A stretch of DNA of 64,000 bases from Heterocephalus glaber (taxonomy: Eukaryota > Chordata > Mammalia > Rodentia > Bathyergidae), in the NCBI RefSeq assembly GCF_000247695.1, contig NW_004624747.1:6794647-6858646 (forward strand). Reading direction: 5' to 3'. Shown here one piece after another: positions 10,910 through 22,770 of the stretch; position 1 is the first letter of the stretch; the number at the start of each line of letters is the position of its first letter. The position numbers and the translations under genes are program-made. The notes beneath the pieces were generated by a model. That model was not told the DNA's origin. It did no database searches and saw only the letters and a program-made list of their open reading frames with translations.

Positions 10910-12050
10910 ATTATTATAGAGAGCTAAATTAGGTAAAAATATTCTAGGCAGTCAGACAGGGCTAGGCCCTTGAGGAAGTCAGTACAGAGTATGAAAATAC
11001 ATTACAACTGTGACCAGAGGCACATCTGTTGGAGGCCAGGTTTCAAGATAAGGATAGAATTGATATAGGAAATAATACTGGAGATTAAATATGAAATAGT
11101 ATTTCTCCCAACCTGTTAGCTGTCTGATACGCTGAGCTCTTGTTCTCTAAAAATTGAAGAATGAATTCCAGGAACAATGAAGGTTAAGAGTAGGAAGATA
11201 TTTTTTGATAGGTTAGCTCTTGAGCGGCATGAGGGTACCTGAGCGGGTCGCCCGGGAACCCCACTTTACAGAGGAGTTTTATAGAGCAAAACCCAGGTGG
11301 GTGAAATGTGGGTTACAGCTATGATCACCCAATAAGGTTACAAGTGTAGTCGCTTAGGTAATAGTGGTCCAATTGGGAAACAAGTCATGTAAGAATGTGG
11401 GTGGAAAGAACAAAGACATCTCCTAGGAAAAGGTGGGTCTAGAGGTCTCTGGTCACTCATTGGGGTGGCTGGTGTCTATCTACACTTTATTAGGCCCAGT
11501 GTTTGTCCTTTGAAGGGAGTATGCAGGTCTGGTCATCTTGTTTTTATCTTGAGGCCTGGTCTCCAATAGATATGTCTCCAGCCAAGTTATGGTGTGTTTC
11601 ACCTTTGTCCTGACTCTCCCCAAAGACCTAGCTCTATCTGACTGCCTATAATATTTTTACCTAACTCAGCTCTCTGTAATAGAATAACCAAGCCTAAATA
11701 CCTCCTAAATGGGTAATTGGTATCACTTGGTCCAAGAAAGTCTAAATAGACATCAGTCACCTCACTAGATGACCAAGACCTCCTCCTGATCCATCCCTTC
11801 CTAAAAAGACTTCATTCTGTCCATGTACACTTAACTACATGAACTGCTTCCCCATTAGATCAATATTACCTAAGTGGCTGTACTTAAAATCTTATTGGTT
11901 GATCATAGTTTTGACCCACATTGTATTCACTGCCTGATTTTATACCCAACTTGTGATTTTTTGCTCTAAATAAAACTTCCTTTAGAAAGTGGGCCTATTG
12001 GCAACCCACTTTTGGGTCCCCTCCTGTCATGCACTTTCGAGGCAGGCTCC
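10910..12050. mobile_element. Two opposed ERV LTR copies
   Basis: The segment at 10914-11060 (TTAGGTAAAAATATTCTAGG, CAGTCAGACAGGGCTAGG) is repeated as its reverse complement at about 11690-11510. A reversed polyadenylation region (TATAAAACTCCTCTGTAAAG on minus) lies at about 11290-11255. A plus-strand counterpart (AATAAAACTTCCTTTAGAAA) lies at 11967-11986, followed by a GGGTCCCCTCC-type end. The simplest reading is one plus-strand LTR interrupted by a minus-strand LTR of the same family. No gag, pol or env frame is present. Confidence 0.55.
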
Positions 12051-12054
12051 ACCC

Positions 12055-12170
12055 TTTTCTTTTTTCGCTTTGAGCCAGCTAAATTGTTCAGGATGGCCTT
12101 GAAGTTTTGATCCTTCTGCCTCAGCCTCTGGAGTAGCTGGGATTACAGGCATGTACCACACGGACTGGCT
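12055..12170 (-). repeat. B1-like SINE
   Basis: Reversed B1 text: CAGGATGGCCTTGAAGTTTT, ATCCTTCTGCCTCAGCCTC and GGGATTACAGGCATGTACCA. Confidence 0.75.
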
Positions 12171-12389
12171 ATTTTATTACTTTTTATGGTTGAATATTTC
12201 ACTTTATGGATATACCACACTTTTGTTTATCCATTCATCAGTTGACAGACATTTGAATTGTTTCCACCTTTTGACTATTTGTAAAGAATGCTGCTATAAG
12301 CAATGGACAAACTTTTATTTTTTAAACTGGGAATTGAACTCAGGGTTTTACACTGAGCTACATCCTTAGCCCTTAAAAAATTTTTTTTT

Positions 12390-12800
12390 AAAATTTTGCT
12401 GGTTGTGGTGGTGCATGCCTATAATCCCAGCACTCAGGAGGCTGAGGAAGGAGGATCACTGTGAGTTTGAAGCCAGCCTGGGCTACATAATGAGTTCAAG
12501 GGCAGCCTGAACTACAGAGTAAGACCCTGTTTTAAAAAGAAAAAATTTAATTTTGAGATAGCATCTCCCTAAGTTCCTAAATTTCCCAGGCTGGTCTTGA
12601 ATTTGAGACCCTCATGCTTCAGCCTCCTAAAATGGTGGGATTATATGCATTGTACATGTTTTTATGGAAACATATATTTTCCAATCTCTTGAGCATATCC
12701 TTAAGAGTGGAATTGCTTGAGGGTGGGGATGTAACTCAACGGCGATGTGCCTGCCTGGCAAGCACAAGGTCCTGAGTCTTATTCCTGGTACTAGAAAAAG
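12390..12800. repeat. SINE cluster: B1-like (+), B1-like (-), ID (+)
   Basis: B1-like plus copy (12395-12540), a reversed B1-like copy (12550-12655) and a plus ID (12718-12800). Confidence 0.75.
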
Positions 12801-13092
12801 AGTGATTTTGCTGGGTTTTAACTGGTTAATATCTTTGAAGAACTCATTTTTGAAAGTGACAGCACTGGTTTACATTTCCACTAGCAATGGAAGACATTTC
12901 CAGTGTCTTTGCATTCTTGCCAATATTTGTTATTATCTATTTTAAAAAAACAAGTTACCATTATTCTAGCCATGCTAGTGGCTCTCAAGTGGTCTCATTG
13001 TTGTTTCGAATTGCATTTTCATGTACTTATTGATCATTTGATCATTTGTATATCTTCTATGTAGAAATGTCTACTGAAAATTTAAACACATC

Positions 13093-13186
13093 TTTTTTTT
13101 TTTTTTTTTTTTGTACCCAGGATTGAACTCAGGACCTTGCGCTTGCCAGGCAGGCAGGGCACCACTGAGAGAAATCTCCGGCCCCA
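13093..13186 (-). repeat. ID-type SINE
   Basis: Reversed copy with a long poly-T (18 or more T), inserted in L1 sequence. Confidence 0.8.
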
Positions 13187-13534
13187 TCATTTTTTTAAAT
13201 CTCTATGAATTTGACTACTCTAGGTGTCTCACTTCTGTATCTGGTTCATTTAACATAGCTTAATGTCTTCAAGATTTATCTATCTTGTAACGTGTCAAAA
13301 TTTCACTTTTTTTTTTAAGGCTGAATGATATTTCATTGTATATATTACCATACGTGGTTCATGCATTTATCTGTCAATGGATATTCGTGTTGTTTCTACC
13401 TTCTGGCTATTATATATAATGCTGCTATGATCCTGTTGTACAACTACTCACTTGAGCCCTTGCATTCAATTCTTTTGTGTATAAAGTCAGAAATGGAATT
13501 GCCGGATCATGTGATAATTTATTTGTTTTGTTTT

Positions 13535-13655
13535 TTGAAACAGGGTCTTGCTGGGTAGTCCAGGCTGGTCCTGAACTCCTGGTGATCCTTTATCCTCAGC
13601 TTCCCGAATGCTGGGGTTACAAGCATGTGCCATCACACCTGGCTTACATGATAAT
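13535..13655 (-). repeat. B1-like SINE
   Basis: Reversed copy: AAACAGGGTCTTGCTGGGTA through CTGGGGTTACAAGCATGTGC. Confidence 0.75.
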
Positions 13656-13828
13656 TTTATGTTTAATTTTTAAAGGAACCATCATAGTATTTTCCACTAT
13701 TTTCCACAGTGGCCACACCATTTTACAGTCCCATCAGTAGTGCACAAGGGTTCCAGTTTTCTACATCCTCATCCATACTGATTTTTTAAAAAAATAATAA
13801 CCATTCAGGGATGTGAAACAGTATCTTG

Positions 13829-14130
13829 GTTTTTTTGGGTACTGGGGATCGAGCTTGGGACCTTGCACTTGTGAGGCAGGCTGCGGAACCACTGAGCTAA
13901 ATCCCTGGCCCCAGTATCTTGTTTTGATTTGCATTTCTGTAATGGTTCAGTGATGTTTAGCAACTTTCATGTGTATATTGAGATTCATATATCTTCTTTG
14001 GAGAACTACCTATTCAAATGCTTTACTCATTTTTGCTTTAAACTTTTTTTTCTTGGTACCGGGGATCAAACTCGGGACCTTGTGCTTGCGAGGCAGGCGA
14101 CGGAACCACTGAGCTAAATCCCCAGCCCCT
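13829..14130 (-). repeat. Two ID-type SINEs
   Basis: Reversed copies at 13829-13913 (flanked by CAGTATCTTG) and 14047-14129 (flanked by CTTTACTCATTTTT), both in L1 sequence. Confidence 0.85.
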
Positions 14131-14587
14131 TTACTCATTTTTGAATCAGATCTTTTGTTGTTGAGTTGTAGGAGTTCTGTATAATCTATAGCTATTAATC
14201 TATTACCAGATTTATATTTTCAAATATTTTCTCCTATTCCATGGTCTGCCCTTTCACTTAATTGATAATGTCTTCAAATGCACAAAAATGTTAAATCTTC
14301 CTAAAGTCCAATTTTTTCTTTTGTTGTTTGTATTTTTGATGTAATATCCAAGGAATTACTGCCAAATCCAATGCCACAAAGCTTTTCAACTATATTTTCT
14401 TCTAAGAATGTTATAGTTGTAGCTCTAACATTTAGGCCTTTCATCCTTTCTGAGTTCATTTTTATGTATAATATAAGATAAAGGCCCAGTTTCATTGTTT
14501 TGCATGTAGATATCCAGTTTTCCTGGCATTTGTCATCACCAGCATTTTAAGGGATGATCTTAAAATCTTTGTCAGAAATCTGTTTTT

Positions 14588-14745
14588 GTTTTTGTTTGGT
14601 ATTTTAAGACAAGGTCTCACTATGTACTTTAGGCTGATCTTGAACTCACTATGTAGCCCAAGCAGGCCTCAAATCATGGTGATCCTCCTACCTCAGCCTC
14701 CCAAGTGCTGGGATTATAGGCATGTGACACCATGCCCGGTTCCTT
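14588..14745 (-). repeat. B1-like SINE
   Basis: Reversed copy with the duplicated GATCTTGAACTCACTATGTAG / GCAGGCCTCAAATCATGGTG block. Confidence 0.75.
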
Positions 14746-14940
14746 TTCAGAAATCTGAAAAAAAACAAAAAACTTTTTTCTTCTTAGAAACATTGTCGAA
14801 GTTTTGATAGGGTTTGGATTAAATCTGTAAGTTGCTTTGGGTAGTATGGACATCCTAGTAATATTAAGTTTTCCAGTCTACGAATATGGGCTATCTTTCC
14901 ATTTATTTTAGTCTTCTTTCACTTTTTAAAAATAAGTTGG
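14746..14940 (-). mobile_element. L1 ORF2 C-terminal fragment, part 1
   Basis: Antisense L1 ORF2 text (GGTAGTATGGACATCCTAGT, AATATTAAGTTTTCCAGTCT, TTTATTTTAGTCTTCTTTCA) runs up to the tail of the CCDC158 retrocopy and resumes at 19166. Confidence 0.7.
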
Positions 14941-15996
14941 TTTTTTTTCTACAGGACAGGGTATCTTTTATTAAATTTTCACATAAAAAGAAAAAAGTAC
15001 ACAGGGCACTAATTATAAGTAACATCACAACGGATGGGGCAACATCCTTCTGTAAAGACAAGCAAGTGGGCCATCACTTTAGTAACATTTTTTCCTGGTC
15101 CTTCACCTTCCGTATCCTCTTTTCTTGATTTCTGATCACTGAAGAATTGCTTGGTTCTTCAGCTGCAAATCTTCTACCAGGGTTTGCAAGCTTTCCAGTC
15201 TGTTCTGAAGCTTCCTGCATGTTTTCCCGGTTGTTTCTACTGGCGGAGACTGAATCTTTAGCAGAATCTGGTGAGAGAATGGTTTTGGCGGATCTGTACT
15301 GGGGTGAGGAACCTGCTGCATCTTCAGCTGAACTCGTGAGCACCGAGTGCACTGGAGACTTCTTAGGGAAAGTGAATGATTGGGAAGCTGAATTCTTCAC
15401 AGATGGGCTTGCTGTAGACGGGAACATGAAGCAACTAGATGGATCTTCCAGTTCTGCATGTAACAGAACTGGCTCCCTGCTGAGAGTTCCACTTGACTTG
15501 CTGCCTTCCATGGAGTCCCTAAATGAGTTATTGCTTGTATGGCATAAGTCTGATCTCAGGCTTGATTCGATAATGCAATCTCTTACCCTATCATCCAAGG
15601 CCCCAAACGTCAGTGCTCTCCCCTCGTCTTCTGCCTTGCTCAGCTGCACAGCTGGCTCCTCAGTGATCATGCTTCTCAGCTCCTGCAGAAGCTATTTCAG
15701 GTCCTTTGTGGGGTCTTCGTCAGTGCGGTGGTCTTCCCGGAGTGATGCAAGAGGAAGCTGGCTGTAGACTGGGAAGACAGTACATTAGAATGGGCATGGG
15801 TAACAGAGGCTGGCTGGAGCAGGTATGGTTTCATTAAAGAATTTGAAGTAAATCCAGGGCCCTGAATGAAGGGCTTTTGCATCCAAAGTATGCTGAAGTT
15901 TTAGGCGTACAGATTCCTGCTCCTGATGCTGTATTATATCTTGACATTCTGCAAACTTATCAAGAGCAACTTCCATATTAGCAACCTTTTATTTTA

Positions 15997-16084
15997 TTTT
16001 TATTTTTTTGGTACCAGGGATCGAACTCGGACCCTTGTGCTTCCGAGGCAGGCGGCGGAACCACTGAGCTAAATCCTCGGCCCA
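15997..16084 (-). repeat. ID-type SINE in CCDC158 retrocopy
   Basis: Reversed ID inserted in the retrocopy coding region. AGCAACCTTTT is repeated on both sides (about 15979 and 16084), so the SINE is younger than the retrocopy. Confidence 0.9.
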
Positions 16085-16369
16085 GCAACCTTTTCTTTCA
16101 AGCAGCGTTCCTGAGATCCCAGAACTTCCAGCTCCCCAGCCATCTTGTTTTTTTTTCAGTTGCAGCAGTGCTCAGTTCCTGGCTGAGTTTATTCTTCTCT
16201 TCTTTGAAAAAATGTTTCTCCTTACTTGCATTTGTCACGGCCTCTTCCAAAAACTGGATCTTGCTTTGAAGGGCATCTATCTGATGTCTTTTGGCTGTGA
16301 TTTGCTTTTGGATACCCATTTCCACTTTCACTTCTTTGCTCTAGTTCAGACTGCGCAGATTTTTTGGGT

Positions 16370-16459
16370 TTTGCTTTATTTTTTGGTACCGGGGATTGAA
16401 CTCGGGACCTTGCGCTTGCAAGGCAGGCAGCGGAACCACTGAGCTAAATCCCTGGCCCT
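16370..16459 (-). repeat. ID-type SINE in CCDC158 retrocopy
   Basis: Second reversed ID in the retrocopy, flanked by GCAGATTTT (about 16356 and 16464). Confidence 0.88.
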
Positions 16460-19165
16460 TTGTGCAGATTTTAATTGCATTTTGTTTATTTGTAGTAGTT
16501 TCCATTTCTTCACTCTTGTTTCGAAAATTCCTTTTTAAGACTTCATAGTCCTCTGAAAGATTGTTCAGCTTGCTCCTGCTGTTCTTCACCTCATTTGGTA
16601 ACTGATCCCTCTCCTGTTTGTTGTCCCTCACGGCCGGAGCTGCTCAGAACCTGCATTCATCAGCTTCACATTTCCAATTCCAGGTCACTCACTCTGGCCT
16701 CAAGGTCCTGAAAGTTGGCATCTTTCAAATCTTAAACTCCTGCAGCTCCAGTCTCCTATCATTTATCTCTTTCTCCAGCTGGCCCTTTTCTACCTGCATG
16801 GCCCCTGCTGTGCGTCCACGCTGGCCCACCAGCTGCATCACGTTTTCAATCTGCTGGCACAGAATCTCGATCACTTTGTCCTTCTCTGCCATCTGCAGCT
16901 GCAGGGCCTCACACTCAGTCTGTGCGTGCCGCAGGTGCTCCCTCTCAGTCTTCAGGTGCTGCATCTTCAGGTCCACGCGGGAGCAAAGCTTGGTGATTTC
17001 CGAGTTGGTAGCCTCTATGGCACGCTCTTTCTCCTTCAGGGAAGCCATCAGGTCTGATACCATCCTCTCCGAGCTCTCCAGGGGTCATCTTCTTGGCTGT
17101 CAGCTCTTCCACCACTTTGGGCAGCCTCTCCTTGGTGGACTCGAGCTGCACAGTCAGGGAGGGCACTTTCTCCAAACTCTCATTCTTCCCCTGGACCACT
17201 GCCATCTGCCGCTCCATCTGGCCCTAGCATTTGCTTTTCATGGCCTCGAGCAGGGCCTTCAGGCACTGCACCTCCATGTTCTGGTCGTCCAGCTCCCACT
17301 GCAGGTGGTCGATGGTGATGCTGTAGCCCATGTGTTGGTCCCACAGCCTCTTGTTCTGCTCCTTCTCCAGACTCAGCTCCTTTTCCCTCTTGTGTAGATC
17401 TGCCAATAGCTTTTGAAGCTGATCATCCAGATTTCCAGATTCCTGACTGAACTGGTCCCGTTCTGTGCCTGCTTCAGTGAGCTCTGAGTTGGCCAGGACT
17501 AACTGTTTCTCTAGCTCTTCTATCTTGTCTTCATAGATCCTTTTGGCTTCCCTTAATTCAGAACGTAGCTGAGGAACAGTAGATTCCAAGTCACTGAGCT
17601 GAAGCATATACATTGAGTTTTGGTTTCTTGCTTGTTCTTGGATAATTTCCAGTTAACTCTGTATACTGTTGGCTTGGCTCTGAGCACTGCTAGCTTTCTC
17701 CATGAGTCCTGCTATTTCAACTTCATGTTCACTTATCAACTGCTCAATCCTGTCTTGATGTTGTTGCAGTAGTAGTTCTATTTTGTTCTGTGCTTCAGCT
17801 TTCAGTGTTTCAAGTTGATCTTCTACTGGAAATATCCTCCCTTTCAGATAAGAAATTTCTGTGTCTAATTCTCTTAGCATTTTACTAACAGCTGTGCCCA
17901 AGCTTCGGAAGGGCATGGTAGACATGTTGTCCTGTTCATGTATTTTCTTGCCTGAGGCTTCTTCAAAGTCAACTAGGATGGTCCAGATTTCCTGCAGGAC
18001 TCCTTTGTGACTAAGCATCACCCTTCTGAGCTGCTCTATCTGTGTGCTGCTATCTTTTAGCATGTCCTCAAGGCATCTGGCAGCTTCAAGTTCATAAACT
18101 GTGTTTTGAAGCTGATTTCTCAAATCCTCCTGGGACTGATTCTCCCTTCGTCTGATGTCTGCCATGGCATCACTCTCCATCTGCATCTCTTGAAATTTTG
18201 TCTGCAAATCGATGACTGATTGCCTTAGGTAAAACTTTTGTTTCTCATGCAGTTCATTGCTTTCATTTAGTCTTCTTTGCAAATCTTTGACTTGGTGTGA
18301 ATATTCTTCCAAAACACATTCACTGTGCTCCTTCCCTGGATAAGCAATGATTTTTCTAGGAGAATCAACTTCCACTTCATATTTTGGGAAAATAGGAATC
18401 TGTGTCAAAGTCCCAGTTGAAGCTGGGTTTTCAATTAGTGTACCACGAATAGATGACACAACAAATGAGCCTGAAGGACCTCTGTTGGATGTGATCCCAC
18501 TACTTGATAAAAGATCTTCAGCATTTGACTCACATGGTTTCGGTTCCATATTAACTACTTCTGCCTCTTCTTAGAGATCCTGAGTTATAAATGCGTCCCT
18601 GTTTGGTTCCTGTTGTTCTTGTCTCAGTTTCTGGATATTCTTATTTTCAATTATTCTATTAATACATGGTGGGCGTCCCTGTGAGGAGGGCAAGCTGAGG
18701 ATGGTGAGCAGGTGTTGGGATGGCAGCTGTCACTGGATGTCCTTTCCCGGGCAGAGTGTCAGACCAGAAGATCACTAAGTCTTCTCTCACTTGGACATTC
18801 CATGATTTCCGCAGGATTTTGCCTAGAGCTGCCCTACATGAAACAGCCAGAAATAATTTCGAGACCACAGAAGTGCTGAGTTTTTAGTGGTGGCAGATCC
18901 CTGCTTGACAACCAACCGGGCGTGTTTGATGGCTCCCCTCTACTCCACACCAGATGCCTCGGAAGGCAATCTGCTTTCTCTCACCTCATCCTAGGAGACG
19001 CGCCACAACTCCGGGGGGGAGGGGGCCGAGGGGCGGGGACTGACGGCTCCCCAGGGCCCCGAGCCCGCCGCTAACGCCGCGCCCCCTGGCGGTGCTAGCG
19101 CAGCTCGGTAGGCGACCAGCGACCGTTGGAGCTTGGGGAGGGGTCACGGGAAGGGCAGGGTCTTT

Positions 19166-19430
19166 CAAAATAAGTTTGTAGTTTTCATGTACAAGTCTTG
19201 CACCTACAGTGTTAAAATTACTCCTGAGTACTTAATTCTTTTTTATGCTATTATAAATGGAATTGTTTTCCTAATTTAATTTTCACATTGTTCATAGTGT
19301 AGAGAAGCAACTAAGTTTTGTATGCTAATCTTGTATCTTGCAACCTTGCTAACCTTGTTAGATCTAATTGTTTTTGATTCTTTATTATTTAGTTTTCTTC
19401 TCCAATTATAATCAGAAAATGAAATTAAGT
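19166..19430 (-). mobile_element. L1 ORF2 C-terminal fragment, part 2
   Basis: The L1 text resumes: GTAGTTTTCATGTACAAGTC, CTTAATTCTTTTTTATGCTA and GGAATTGTTTTCCTAATTTA, then AGAAGCAACTAAGTTTTGTA. It is collinear with the fragment that ends at 14940. Confidence 0.75.
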
Positions 19431-20870
19431 AAGGTAATGATGACAATGATGATACTACTATTGATAATGTCTGTGCTAAGAAGTATGAATGGCTCCCAAG
19501 AAGTAAAACTCTGCTAGAAGAGACCTCTGACTTGTGAATACAGCTCTTGGTTAAGTTCATAGACTCTTCCCTTCCCTCTCTCATATGATGTTCTGGCTGC
19601 TTATCATAGGAATGAGTTGCTATGGGATAGATATTAGGGAGGAGAGCAAAAGTTGCTACAAGGCAGAAGAGCTCCTAACTTCTATCCTGTTTAGGGCTGA
19701 AGCTTGTACCCCTTCCCACAATGCCTGGGATCACCCCAAGGGCATGGACTGTCACAAGTTCTTCACATCAAACTGGTCTCTACTTTCATTGCCATCCGTG
19801 GAGACCCTGGGGTGCCCAAGACTAGTGGAGAGAGGGGCTGGCTCTGGGAGATGACCACAAGAAAACAGCTCAAGTACTTATAAGTCCATTCTCAATACTA
19901 AGCAAATAATTCCCAAATAGTTTTGAAATGTATGGTACTGAAACACCATATTAAATCTACGGACCTGAATTTGAGTCCCAGTTTCACTCCCAATATGCTG
20001 TGTGATCTTGAGTTTCAGTTTTCTGTCCTACAAATTGAGACTTCTTATAGGATTACTGAGCTGGCCAGTAGAGAAGCCAGTAAGCCTCACCCACCACCTG
20101 GCACGTGGTAAGTCACCAATAGTGTTGGCTTTTGCTGTCATAATTGGGCCAGTCCCCTAGTCTTCCATCAACTCCAGCATGAGGACATCTCAGATAGGCA
20201 AGTTCATTTCTTCTTGTTCTTCCCTGCTCTGTGACTGCCCTGCTTATCCCAGACCTTAGGGCTCTCTGTGATGCTCTTTGTGCTGTCAGACTCTGCCCTT
20301 TGATACAACCTTACCTCCTGGAATAACCTGAACTCCAGGGGTGAATAAGCCAAGAAAGCTGCTGTGGGTTTGATGAGTGTCCCCCAAAGACCTGTATCTG
20401 CAGGGTGGGACTGTTGCCTACCAATTGAGAGTTCTCTTGCTTGATTCATGATCTGAATCAGCAAAGTATAGCTCTGCTACCAGTTCTGGGCTTAGAGTGC
20501 CAATGACTCTCAGCCTTTAGTGTTAAAGCTCTGAGCACTGATGCCACCAGTTGACAACATTTAATGACAGACATCATGAATCAACACCACCACTGGCTAA
20601 TTTCTGTGACTGCCAGCTGTCACCAGTTTATGCCAGATGTTGTTGGTTGATCCTACCCCTTGTAACTGCTACTCTCAAGCTCCTTGGGGCTAACAACCCC
20701 AAGTGTTTATAGTTCTTTTTAAAAGCAATTGCTCTGTCCACACTACTCAGGATAAGAATCCCAAATAAGCTTATAGAACTTTTTGAGCCCACACTACCCA
20801 ACAAATAAATTAGAGAAGATTTACAGGACCATTGGAGCAAAGCTTATTTGAACGGGTCAGTGCATAAAAC
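19431..20870. other. Gene-free sequence, mostly unassigned
   Basis: No conserved coding frame was recognised. A short MaLR-like phrase (GAGTGTCCCCCAAAGACCTG) is at 20376-20395. The remainder is unassigned and may be old LTR sequence. Confidence 0.4.
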
Positions 20871-20877
20871 AGAGCTC

Positions 20878-21105
20878 TCCCCCAGGCATGGTGGTGCACG
20901 CCTATAATCCAGTATACAGAAGGCTGAGACAAGAGGATTGCAGTGAGTTTGAGGCCAGCCCAAACTACATAGTGAGGGCTGGGGATTTAGTTTAGTGGTT
21001 CCAGCGCCTGCCTTGCAAGTGCAAGGACCCGAGTTCAATCCCTGGTACCAAAAAAACCCAAAAAAACAAACTACATAGTGAGACCCTGTCTCAACCCCTC
21101 CACCT
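20878..21105 (+). repeat. B1-like SINE split by an ID SINE
   Basis: A plus-strand B1-like copy is interrupted by an ID at about 20979-21066. The B1 phrase AAACTACATAGTGAG occurs just before (about 20963) and just after (about 21067) the ID, a clean target-site duplication that dates the ID as the younger element. Confidence 0.9.
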
Positions 21106-21760
21106 CAAAAAAGTCCTTCCAGACCAACATAAGAAGCGTGAGGGGAGTACTGCTTACATAACAGCTTGCAGATCTGTGAGTGGTCCATATTTAAACCTGC
21201 TTATTGGTCCAAATTTGAGCCTGTTGATTGGTCTAAGCTCAAGCCTTCCAATCCTAACCCACTGATTAGTTTAAATTCAATTCTTCTTAGTCAAATTAAA
21301 GCCCATAGTGGTCAGGGTAGACACCTCCTCGAGTGGTTGCAGGGTGTCCAGGACAACTGCAGCTGCCATGGTGGGAGTTTGGTGGCTGCTTGATTGGCAG
21401 TAGTCACATCTCTGTGAAAAATAACAGGGTCCAAACTGGAGAATCTGTAGTAGGACTAGCTGTTTATCACAGCTTACTAGGGTTTGGGGAGGTTGAAGAT
21501 GTTTTTAATGAGTTCAGATCCTTCCATATTAGAGATAGTTTCCCTGCCACTTCAAAAATGGCAGCTTCTGGAGCAGCTGGGAGTGGGAGAGGGGTGTCAC
21601 GGCTGACAGCTGAGCTACGCTTCCTGTTCCAGCTGTACCTCCTGTTTGGAGCATCCTGGAAAGTGGCTACAAAGTAACCTTAGGCATGGCAAGAGGACAC
21701 TGAGGCAAGACATTTCAATCTTTCCTCAGGGGACCTTGGGGAAGTAAAGGGAGAAGGGGG
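21106..21760. other. Unassigned, possibly LTR-derived
   Basis: It contains phrases repeated in a degenerate way (TTATTGGTCCAAATTTGAGCC, TTGATTGGTCTAAGCTCAAGCC at 21200-21245). No family named and no coding frame supported. Confidence 0.3.
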
Positions 21761-21869
21761 GAAGGTATGACAGCTGTTGGCCAAATTATGCCCCCTTTCC
21801 AGGCATACAGGAAAAAAGGGAGAGTCAGGGGTTTCCTGTCTGTCTCAGAACTGTAGGGAGGTGGTGAAA

Positions 21870-22100
21870 CCTTCAGGAGACAGAGCCTGGTGAAAAATCT
21901 TTAGGTCACTAGGGGTCGAAGGGGACTGTGGGATCCCAGTCTTCTCTTCTGCTTTTTAGCTTGTGACACAAGTAGTTTTGCTATGCATGTGCTCCTGTTG
22001 TGATGTGCGACCCTCAGTAGCAGCCCCAAACACTGGATTTTGGACTGGAACCTCCAGAACTGTGAGCCAAAATAAACCTTTTCTGTTTATAAGTTGGCTT
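21870..22100 (+). mobile_element. ERVL-MaLR-like LTR, 3' part
   Basis: Ends with the MaLR-type phrase GGAACCTCCAGAACTGTGAG, CCAAAATAAACC and TTTATAAGTTGGCTTGGG at 22048-22105. Confidence 0.6.
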
Positions 22101-22124
22101 GGGTATTTACGTCCTGGAATGGAA

Positions 22125-22290
22125 AACTGGCACGTGGCTGTGGAGGCAGACACTCTGAGTTCCACTGAGCCAGTGACTGTCTCTGAGACTCACTTTCCTT
22201 CCCTGTAAAATGGGGGATCACTAGTAGGCAGGGCAGCATATCTAGGTAGATGTTCAGTAAGTAGGATCTATTGTTTTTTGCCAAGCTTTA
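22125..22290. repeat. MIR SINE remnant
   Basis: MIR core-like phrases: GACTCTGAGTTC-like start and TCACTTTCCTTCCCTGTAAAATGGGG at 22190-22216. Confidence 0.5.
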
Positions 22291-22770
22291 TGGAGCACCT
22301 GCAAAGTGCAGCCTGGTCTAGGCGCTAGAGTGAATAGGAAACAGATATGAGGCAGGTGATGGCTGTCCTGTGATGAGTGCTGGTTCAGTTGCTCCACAAG
22401 TATGGAGAAAGGCCCTTGACTCTGATGGGCCCACAGCGGGGTGTGGCCTAGGGAAGGCTTCCCAGAGGAGGGCTCCAGTGGTCTTGAGTGTATACAAGAC
22501 AGGGTTGGGGAGAGAGTTCCAGGCTGAACCCAAGCCCAAGAAAAGGCAGGGAGGCATAAGAAGCTTGCTGCATTAATACATTCAGGTTGTCAAGTGAAGC
22601 TGGAACAGGGGTATATTGGTCAGGTCACAGAGGGCCTTGTAAGTCACCAAAGAGACTAAGGAGGAAATGGGGAGCCAATGAAGGTCTTGAACAAGGAGGA
22701 TGTGATCTGATTTTCATTTCAGAAAGAATTTTTGGCTGCTCTGTGGAGTCTGGTGGGGAGAGGGTAGGAC
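22291..22770 (+). mobile_element. L2 LINE fragment
   Basis: L2-like phrases: GGAGCACCTGCAAAGTGCAG, GGAAGGCTTCCCAGAGGAGG and GATGTGATCTGATTTTCATT. No open frame of LINE length. Confidence 0.45.

Larger units (their letters stand above)
12170..14590 (-). mobile_element. L1 LINE 3' regions, repeatedly interrupted
   Basis: Antisense L1 3' text occurs several times: TGGTTGAATATTTCACTTTA (12188), AATGGAAGACATTTCCAGTG (12885), GGCTGAATGATATTTCATTG (13319) and TTTTCTCCTATTCCATGGTC (14227). Numerous SINEs break it up. The repeated occurrence of the same 3' segment suggests more than one L1 copy. Confidence 0.65.
14941..19165 (-). pseudogene. CCDC158: CCDC158 full-length processed pseudogene
   Basis: This is an intronless minus-strand copy of coiled-coil domain protein 158, a long (about 1,100-residue) coiled-coil protein of unclear function. 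The coding part starts at ATG 18549. The first 298 codons are open to an in-frame TAA at 17653. The next block is open to a TAG at 17224 and is followed by a frameshift near 17080. A further block is open at 17063-16725, with more stops and shifts after it. The family C-terminus (RIRKVKDQEKMLLK) ends at 15074. Two ID SINEs interrupt it, at about 15997-16084 and 16378-16458. The 3' UTR has AATAAA (minus) at 14972-14967 and an eight-base A-tail at 14941-14948. The 5' part, about 18985-19150, is GC- and CpG-rich, like a promoter-associated first exon carried in the mRNA. AAAATAAGTT at 14929-14938 and 19167-19176 is a likely target-site duplication in L1. Many breaks exclude a full-length product. 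Confidence 0.93.

Noticed and set aside
15147..17397. Long plus-strand frames (206 and 259 codons)
   Set aside because: They are antisense shadows of the CCDC158 retrocopy; coiled-coil coding sequence often leaves open frames on the other strand.
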